Shown: piece by piece, positions 57,085-64,000 of the stretch
How the letters are laid out: the number at the start of each line of letters is the position of its first letter
How positions within the stretch are numbered: position 1 is the first letter of the stretch
Assembly (NCBI GenBank): GCA_034231615.1
Contig: CM067298.1
Coordinates: 53,534,883 to 53,598,882 of the forward strand
DNA length: 64,000 nucleotides
Direction of reading: 5' to 3'
Source: Meghimatium bilineatum
Taxonomy: Eukaryota > Mollusca > Gastropoda > Stylommatophora > Philomycidae
The notes under the pieces: model-generated
Databases searched by the model: none
Told to the model about the DNA's origin: nothing
The model's input: only the letters and a program-made list of their open reading frames with translations
Made by a program: the position numbers and the translations under genes

Positions 57085-57470
57085 ACATTTGAATATACCA
57101 TAAATATTTCATCCAGGGTACGATTGTTGAATATTGACTACTTACGAAATTCATGTAGGAAAACAAATGTCAATACTTCATTATACCAGTCCAGGATACA
57201 ATTGTTGAATGTCAACTGCACTACAGAAAATTCATCCAGGATACGATTGTTGAATATTGACTACGATAGATACTTCATCCAGGATACGATTGTTGAATAT
57301 TGACTACAATAGATACTTCATCCAGGATACGATTGTTGAATATTGACTATGATAGATACTTCATCCAGGAAACGATTGTTGAATATTGACTACGATAGAT
57401 ACTTCATCCAGGATACGATTGTTGAATATTGACTACGATAGATACTTCATCCAGGATACGATTGTTGCAT
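57085..57470 (+). repeat. 43-bp array, block 1
   Basis: Units of TTCATCCAGGATACGATTGT plus TGAATATTGACTACGATAGATAC, about nine. One unit is replaced by a longer variant with GGAAAACAAATGTCAATACT at about 57158-57177. Confidence 0.93.
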
Positions 57471-57599
57471 ATTTATAACTCAAATAACACCTTGACAATT
57501 GTATTTGTTCTTTGTTTTATTGTTATTTTCTATATTTTATTATTTTATATTGACAGTTTTCTTCAGTAACCTGTCTACCTCATTTGTTTTTACCTCTGG

Positions 57600-58310
57600 G
57601 AAATATTGACTACTATAGATAATTTATCCAGGATAAGATTGTAGAATGTTGACTACTTACAAAATTCATGTAGGAAAAAAAAATGTCAATACTGCATATA
57701 CCTGTCCAGGATACGTTTTTGGAATGTTGACTACTATAGATCATTCATCAATGATACGATTGTTGAATGTTGACTACTATAGATAATTCATCCAGGATAC
57801 GATTGTTGAATGTTGACTACTATAGATAATTCATCCAGGATATGATTGTTGAATGTTGACTACTATAGATAATTCATAAATGATACGATTGTTGAATGTT
57901 GACTACTATAGATAATTCATCCAGGATATGATTGTTGAATGTTGACTACTATAGATAATTCATAAATGATACGATTGTTGAATGTTGACTACTATAGATA
58001 ATTCATAAATGATACGATTGTTGAATGTTGACTACTATAGATAATTCATCCATAATTCGATTGTTGAATGTTGACTACTATAGATAATTCATCCAGGATA
58101 CGATTGTTGAATGTTGACTACTATAGATAATTCATCCAGGATACGATTGTTGAATGTTGACTACTATAGATAATTCATCAATGATACGATTGTTGAATGT
58201 TGACTACTTACGAAATTAATCCAGGAAAAAAATATGTCAATACTGCATTATACCAGTCTAGGATTCGATTGTGAATGTTGATTACTATGGATAATTCATC
58301 CAGGTACGAT
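57600..58310 (+). repeat. 43-bp array, block 2
   Basis: About 16 units of ATAATTCATCCAGGATACGA plus TTGTTGAATGTTGACTACTATAG. A variant class reads ATTCATAAATGATACG or ATTCATCAATGATACG. The long variant with ATGTCAATACTGCATTATAC appears near both ends (57680s and 58235s), so the block has a higher-order pattern. About 130 bp of unrelated AT-rich sequence separates it from block 1. Confidence 0.95.
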
Positions 58311-58543
58311 TTAGAGTATTTGATATTCACTGTGACACAAGTAGGTTTTGGTATATATAGGTCAGAATCAGGAATGTGTTCAACTAGCAAGCCGCGAGAA
58401 CCACCAGTATGCATGCTTGAGGGTGGGGGTCTGAGTACCTATGTTCGTGTCTGCTTTCTAGTCAGAGATCGGGTTATAATCAACCAACGTTAACCAAGAG
58501 AATCACACAGAACACATCACGAAATTGCTTGCTTTCTGATTGG

Positions 58544-58615
58544 CATCTTTTGTTGACTAACCATGACATCTTTTGTTGACTAACCATGACATCTTTTGGT
58601 GACTAAACATGACTA
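58544..58615 (+). repeat. 23-bp tandem triplication
   Basis: Three units of CATCTTTTGTTGACTAACCA plus TGA, the last with GGTGACTAAACATGA. Confidence 0.92.
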
Positions 58616-59320
58616 CTTTGTATTAGTTTAATGTTCTGCTATTTGTAGTCAACATTTATTGAGCATCGTCAAACACATAGTAATCGAAAGCACTCGTTAT
58701 TACCTTTCTCCTACTATCGTTAAACTATACATGCTTTCATTCGTTAAGTATAGTATATTGCTTATTTTCCTTTTGTCTTCAGTGCTGACGAAGACAATTT
58801 AGTCTAATGGTTTTTTTAAAAATAATATAGGTAACACATTCCTATTTACGTTCGTGTTTTACATTTGCCTTATGTTACTCCAGCACTCACATGTTCAGTG
58901 AGTGACTGATTGTTTTCCGATGCCGGTTTAAAAAAAATATATTCTTAAATCATAGAGCCTGCAAGGTGTGTACATTATATTACATAGATGGTCAACATAT
59001 GTGACAATGGTGGCGCATTTCATGTTTAATTGGTACTTTTATGCTCACCGATAATAATAATCACAATAAAGTACAGCCGTATAAATGTATTAACAAATAT
59101 TCGATTTTAAGGAATTAAAACATGAACTTATTGTAGGAAATATAAGTTCTATACCAATGCTACATATGTCCATATAAACATATTTATATTGAACTGAATG
59201 TGAATACACGTGTAGATTGCAGCTTTTAAAATGGATAGTGAGGATGTGGTGCATTTAATACAAATAGTTGACCACCCCGTTTTATAGAGGTTTATAGCGT
59301 ATTTCGTACATTAATGTCTG
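58616..59320. other. No recognisable feature
   Basis: Nothing supportable seen. Confidence 0.4.
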
Positions 59321-59675
59321 TTGAAGATAACAGAGATGTCGTTCTACAGAAGAATGCTGAGAATACCATGGACTTCCAGAAAAACTAATGTAGAGTTAAA
59401 TGTGAAACGGACCTTAATCAACAATATAAGAAAATGGCAATCTTCTTTTTTTGGCCACTTCATGAGACAGGCAGGTTTAGAGAACATAGTCACAACAGGC
59501 AAAATTGAAGGCACCAGAGACAGAGAACGACAACGTGAGAAAATATTAGACAGTTTGACAACCTGGCACGGCAAGGAAACAACAACGATTTTGATACATA
59601 ATACTATGGACAGAGAGCTGTGGAGAGCCATGACCGCCTACGCCACCCGGCATGGCACCTGATGATTATGATGAT
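59321..59675 (+). mobile_element. LINE C-terminal fragment with GATGAT tail
   Basis: A clean 113-residue frame reads EMSFYRRMLRIPWTSRKTNV, KRTLINNIRKWQSSFFGHFM, RQAGLENIVTTGKIEG, QREKILDSLTTWHGKE and RELWRAMTAYATRHGT, then a stop and GATGATTATGATGAT. The block order is the standard post-RT region (LRIPWT.RKTN...FFGH.MR...LE..VTTGKIEG...R...LD.L..W...RD...W..M.AYA...GT). No stop within it. Only the last fifth of ORF2 is present. Confidence 0.88.
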
Positions 59676-59957
59676 AAATGTCTTTTAAACGTCACTTTCT
59701 GTTGCAAAGTGTACAAATTAAGCAATATTTTTAAACAAACACAATGGAAGCCAGGAAAAAAAGTTTTGTGATGGACGCCTAAACTTAAATATATAAACAC
59801 ATTAGCAAGACTGGTATGCTGTGTTATACATTGTTATATGCAAGTGTTTGAAGTGTTTATAGTACAACCATGGTTTTAAAAATAAATATTTAGTGGTTAT
59901 ATACGTAGGTTATGCCAATATTTATTGTGCTATAATATGTGGAACATGTTGGTCAAT
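59676..59957. other. No recognisable feature
   Basis: AT-rich spacer; nothing recognised. Confidence 0.4.
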
Positions 59958-60500
59958 TAAAAATAAATGAGTATAGAACATAGGTACTGCATGGATTGTT
60001 TTCAAAAATAAATGAGTATAGACCATTGGTACTGCGTGATTGTTTTCAAAAATAAATGAGTATAGAACATAGGTACTGCGTGATTGTTTTCAAAAATAAA
60101 TGAGTATAGAACATAGGTACTGCGTGATTGTTTTCAAAAATAAATGAGTATAGAACATAGGTACTGCGTGAATGTTTTAAAAAATAAATGAGTATAGAAC
60201 ATAGGTACTGCGAGATTGTTTTCAAAAATAAATGAGTATAGAACATTGGTACTGCATGATTGTTTTCAAAAATAAATGAGTATATAACATAGGTACTGCG
60301 TGATTGTTTTCAAAAATAAATGAGTATAGAACATAGGTACTGCGTGATTGTTTTCAAAAATAAATGAGTATAGAACATAGGTACTGCGTGATTGTTTTCA
60401 AAAATAAATGAGTATATAACATAGGTACTGCGTGATTGTTTTCAAAAATAAATGAGTATATAACATAGGTACTGCATGATTGTTTTCAAAAATAAATTCT
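59958..60500 (+). repeat. 44-bp minisatellite, about 12 units
   Basis: Units of GGTACTGCGTGATTGTTTTC plus AAAAATAAATGAGTATAGAACATA. Marker changes such as TATATAACATAG recur. The array ends exactly where the LINE 3' end begins (about 60501); the last AAAAATAAA runs into the LINE. Confidence 0.96.
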
Positions 60501-61359
60501 TTCTAGAACGTTGTCTTTCCAATGAATTTTCTGAACCCCTCTTTGTCTTGGGCGATGCAGCTTGCATTTTCCAGTGACATGTTCATGTTATCTTTAATGT
60601 CGTCAGTCCATCGTCTTCTTGATCTGCCTTTTCTCATCTTCCCAGGTACTCTTCTCTCCATTATTTGTGTTTCTAAACAGTTGTGTCTCTTTATATGACC
60701 AAACAGGTGTAGTTTTCTTTTTGTTATTGTGTTTAGTAACCAACACTCTGGAATCTTCAATGTGTTTATAATATATGCGTTTCCCTTTTTTTCCCTACCA
60801 TTATATTCTAAGTATCTTTCTGTAGCATTTCATCTCAACGGCGTTGATCTTCTTCACTCTTTTTTTACTTAGTGTCCATGTTTCACAGCCGTATGTTGCA
60901 ACCGGACAAATAAAAGTTCGTAACATTAGCAATTTCGTTTTTTATTGTGTTGTTTTCCATATGTTTTTTCAACCGTGTTATTTTACAATATGCCATTGCC
61001 AATCTCTTCCTTATTTCTACCATGCAGTCTCCTGCACCGTTGATGTGTGCTCCTAAGTATTCAAATTTATCCACACATTCTATCTCGTTATTATCTATTC
61101 TGATTTTTGGTTGTTGTTATATCTTTTGACATTATTTTTGTGTTTTTTTGCGTGTTTTAATACAAGTTTTGTGATTCGTTATATGTCGTGTTCTTGATTA
61201 GTTGTTCCAATCCATTTATATCATTTGAAAGAAGCACCGTGTCGTCTGCGTAGCGTAGTTCAGGGATGTAAAGAGTGGTGGTCAGCGTTATGTATGTCGT
61301 CTCTCACATTCCCCATTATACTTTCTGCGTAGAAGTTGAACAGGTATTGGGAGAATGTA

Positions 61360-62254
61360 CGAGGCGTGTTCAAATGAAAACGGGACTTGTGGATTTATTT
61401 AAAAAGTATCATAGCAATTTAATATTTTCAACGGAATTGAACAAAGCAACCACTTGTGAATAAGAATGCACCTGGGTTCATCAGAAAAAATCTCCGTATG
61501 CATTTAGGCAAGCATCCCACTGTTTAGGTAGACGTCGAATGCCGTCCGAGAAAAAGTTGCGTGGCTGTTCTCTGAACCATGTGGTCACCGCTGTCTTCAC
61601 GTCTGCGTCGCTGTTGAATCGCTGTCCCTTTAGTGCTTTCTTCAACGGTCCGAACAAATGGAAATCACACGGGGATAAATCGGGACTATAGGCTGGGTGA
61701 TGAAGAACTTCCCAATTCTTCTTTGTCAATGTTTCCTGCACAATTTTTGCGACGTGCGGACGAGCGTTGTCGTGGAGAAGAATCACACCTTGAGAAAGTC
61801 TGCCTGGTCGCTTAGCCTTGATGGTCAGTCAGTACTGCTTTATCAAGCACGGCTATGGCTTCTTCTGTTGCAACAATATGCGCCTGACCTGGCCGTGCAA
61901 GATCTGCCGTTAACTCACGTCCGTCTTTAAACATACGCACCCACTCCATCACTCTGGTCCTCGACAAACATTTGTCACCATATGCTGCCTTCATTCTCCG
62001 ATGAATGTCTACTGCTTGACATCCTTCAAATGAAAGAAACTGGATCACAGCACGCTGATTCACTTTGGACGGGTTCGGAATCACACCCGCCATATTGTTA
62101 ACAGTCTTCTGCAGCACATATGCATGCTGGGAAGATGAACACGTGACCGTATGTAAATTATTGGATACTCATTACTAGTGCAAAATGTCATCAATATCAG
62201 TGCGCTCTATCACGCGTGGTGTAACAAGTCCCGTTTTCATTTGAACACGCCTCG
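61360..62254 (-). mobile_element. mariner element with internal deletion
   Basis: An 895-bp element with 31-bp perfect inverted ends starting CGAGGCGTGTTC, flanked by TA on both sides (61358-61359 and 62255-62256). Full mariner elements are about 1.3 kb. The transposase, on the minus strand, begins near 62117. The perfect inverted ends suggest recent mobility, presumably helped by a full-length copy elsewhere. It sits between codons of the LINE RT block RQVC / TFSQYLF. Confidence 0.95.
61481..62117 (-). pseudogene. mariner transposase, central part deleted
   Basis: The N-terminal piece (62117-61812) has VNQRAVIQFLSFEGCQAVDI then HRRMKAAYGDKCLSRTRVME and WVRMFKDGRE, the paired helix-turn-helix DNA-binding region. 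After VLTDHQ the frame jumps into KRPGRLSQGVILLHDNARPH (in another frame), then HPAYSPDLSPCDFHLFGPLK and GIRRLPKQWDACLNAYGDFF, then a stop. About 140 residues are missing, including the first catalytic Asp. The second and third Asp are present, 34 residues apart (DNARPH and SPCD), the DD34D pattern of mariner. The deletion joint is near 61806-61815. The protein cannot be active. Confidence 0.95.
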
Positions 62255-62388
62255 TACATACCTGCCTTACTCCACTCTGTACCTCAAACAACTCTGAGAG
62301 AACGCCCTCTAACTTCACTGCAGTCTTTTGATCTTGGTAAATTTCTTCTATTAGATGAATCAGATGTCTTGTGAAATCCATGTTGTTC

Positions 62389-62494
62389 ATTATCTCCATA
62401 GTTTCTGGTGTTGGCATTATCTCCATAGTTTCTGGTGTTGACATTATCTCCATAGTTTCTGGTGTTGGCATTATCTCCATAGTTTCTGGTGTTG
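62389..62494 (-). repeat. 27-bp tandem repeat, 4 units
   Basis: ATTATCTCCATAGTTTCTGG plus TGTTGGC four times. On the minus strand each unit codes for MEIMPTPET, keeping the LINE reading frame into NNMDFTRHL. Confidence 0.95.
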
Positions 62495-62500
62495 GACGCA

Positions 62501-64000
62501 GTCGAACGCTTAAGAAAAAGTTAGATTGATCAATTTGAAATTTCTAGTCTCAATATTCCCGTAGGTTGCCATTACGTTCGGGAACAAACAACCGCTAATC
62601 GAATAGCCGCAAAGAGAACACATTCGTTCTATGCCTACATATCACTCAATTAATTGTATACCATGAAATATTAAACAATTCCTGATGTAATTGGTATTAA
62701 GGTAATTAGTTTAAAAAAATAGGTTGCAGCTGCGCCAAAACCAATAGTAAATATCACACTTGTAACATTACATAAACCTAAATGTTACGTTTCTAATGGA
62801 AAGTGATAATGTTAGAATTATTGTATGTTATCATTTTTAATGAATTAGTCAAATTCAAATGTTCCTGCATCATTGTTTTTATCATTAGACTTCCAGCTGA
62901 CCATCTTCCATCTGAAAACAGATTAAGCATAGATCTGACCAACATTTTTCTTTCCTCGTTTAGGTTAATTTAACACTCTTTCAATCTACAATCGTTTCTT
63001 ATTTAAACATGTGAGCGTAGATTTACGATATGCTTTTCGTCTTGTTCTCGTTTACATTTTAATGTCTACAGATCAAGTTCGGTTTTATTTGTGATAGTGA
63101 CTTCTGTTCTAGATTTATAGCATATATAAATTTATAAATACATTTTATGTAAATATGTTATATATTCAGGTTGGTGATTGTTAAAGTCGTTCTTTTCCAT
63201 TAATGCCAGCATACCATAATGCCATTACTGTGTGAACCACAGTCAATCTTCCTGATTAGGAGAACACTCTTCACGTGTTGGAGATGGTCACCAAACTACA
63301 AGATACAATCTAACAAACTAGAACAAACGAGATTTAGTAACTTCATATTTGTACGAAAACTCATGTGGATACATCTCCATTGTCAGGAACGAAGGAACTA
63401 CACGACAGGCAGGAAATGCGAAGGCTAGTGCAACGCAAGGGAAGTAGAAAAATATATGGAAATAAGTACAAGGTTGTCAATGATTATATGCAGGATCTGC
63501 GGTTGATTTTCTCAGTATGATGCACGTTTTTGAAATGAAACCCCCGTTAACATATTTTGATAGCTGCCGCCGGATGCGCCGCATCTCTGCATCATATCAC
63601 AGTGTGACCCTGATTATATGCACATCATACTAGCAGTAAGGCACATACAAAAATTGTGAACTACAATCCTTCAGGAAGACATATGACATACAACAAACAA
63701 CAACCTTTACATAGAGACATTTCTGTTATATGATGTCGATATGAGAAAGAGAGAGATAAAAACGAAAAAGGAATAAGTGAAACACAGACAGATGCCATAA
63801 CAAAGTATACAATATATCACGGACATTTAATGACAAATAGAGAGGGGGAAGAGATATCACAAAATTAGAATATAGAAGCTAAGAGAGGGAATAAGAATGG
63901 ATTTAGTGAAAAAGTTTTGAATGCCAAATTGTCATTGTCTTGTCTACGACTGTCACCTTTTTTTCTTCATCAAAACTACTCTAATTCGGTGATGTAATTT
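62501..64000. other. No gene seen
   Basis: AT-rich sequence. The 69-residue frame at 63219-63428 has no recognisable domain. Nothing else supportable. Confidence 0.4.

Larger units (their letters stand above)
60503..62500 (-). mobile_element. LINE with RT, split by a mariner insertion
   Basis: The minus strand reads NNMDFTRHLIHLIEEIYQDQ then KTAVKLEGVLSELFEVQSGV (before RT motif B), and RQVC up to the mariner at 62254. Beyond the insert the same frame resumes with TFSQYLFNFYAESIMGNVRD and LRYADDTVLLSNDINGLEQL, holding the YADD catalytic motif C. MDKFEYLGAHINGAGDC and RKRLAMAYCKITRLKKHMEN follow (61074-60883). KRKLHLFGHIKRHNCLETQI, KMRKGRSRRRWTDDIKDNMN and EGFRKFIGKTTF close it at 60503. The 3' end abuts the 44-bp array. 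Truncation is upstream of motif B, within or beyond the 27-bp repeats. Confidence 0.88.

Noticed and set aside
57034-57303. 89-residue frame
   Set aside because: It follows the 43-bp array units and has no domain.

Overview
This 64 kb window is AT-rich, intron-scale eukaryotic DNA with no convincing host protein gene. What can be supported is almost entirely a layered set of decayed transposable elements, short interspersed repeats, foldback elements and minisatellites, plus one broken copy of part of an 18S rRNA gene. The 18S piece has invertebrate character, and one SINE has the conserved mid-body GTAAATGAGTACCTG that I associate with molluscan and related lophotrochozoan SINEs. The LINE protein tails are of types abundant in mollusc genomes. 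My best inference is a mollusc (gastropod or cephalopod); the sequence alone does not fix the species.

Layout. 0-10.7 kb: a tRNA-derived SINE, a foldback element, a 5'-truncated RNase H LINE with its 3' UTR (3.4-4.4 kb), a long minus-strand LINE with decayed RT (4.5-6.7 kb), a MITE, and a second RNase H LINE (9.6-10.7 kb). 11-16.5 kb: a SINE with clean target-site duplications, a foldback element between 15-bp direct repeats, a hAT-type MITE with 8-bp TSD, tandem arrays and LINE 3' ends. 17-25.8 kb: a Tc1-like transposase remnant cut by a LINE, one SINE nested inside another, the 18S fragment joined to a dispersed repeat, and several RT fragments including the best preserved one (23.3-24.2 kb). 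26-37.5 kb: more LINE C-terminal fragments and paired copies of two unnamed dispersed repeats (REP-A and REP-B). 37.8-42.3 kb: a 29-unit 37-bp minisatellite with smaller sister arrays, and a decayed DDE transposase. 43-54 kb: sparse, with a Mutator-like transposase fragment, a Penelope-like GIY-YIG fragment and SINEs. 54-62.5 kb: two long minus-strand LINEs, one carrying a SINE and a 25-bp minisatellite grown out of its own RT codons, the other split by a mariner deletion derivative; large 43-bp and 44-bp arrays lie between them.

How the parts relate. Two SINE families (SINE-1 and SINE-2 here) and REP-A end in the same kind of tail, about GAACGCAGAAGAAGAAG; the RNase H LINE at 9.6-10.7 kb ends in a similar one. 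That suggests shared retrotransposition machinery. Several unrelated-looking LINE C-termini end in GATGAT-type tails, and another family ends in ATCAAGAATCAAGAA. Tandem arrays with unit lengths of 36-44 bp are frequent.

No operon, CRISPR array, tRNA gene or intact viral element was found. Names SINE-1, SINE-2, REP-A and REP-B are mine, for use within this window only.
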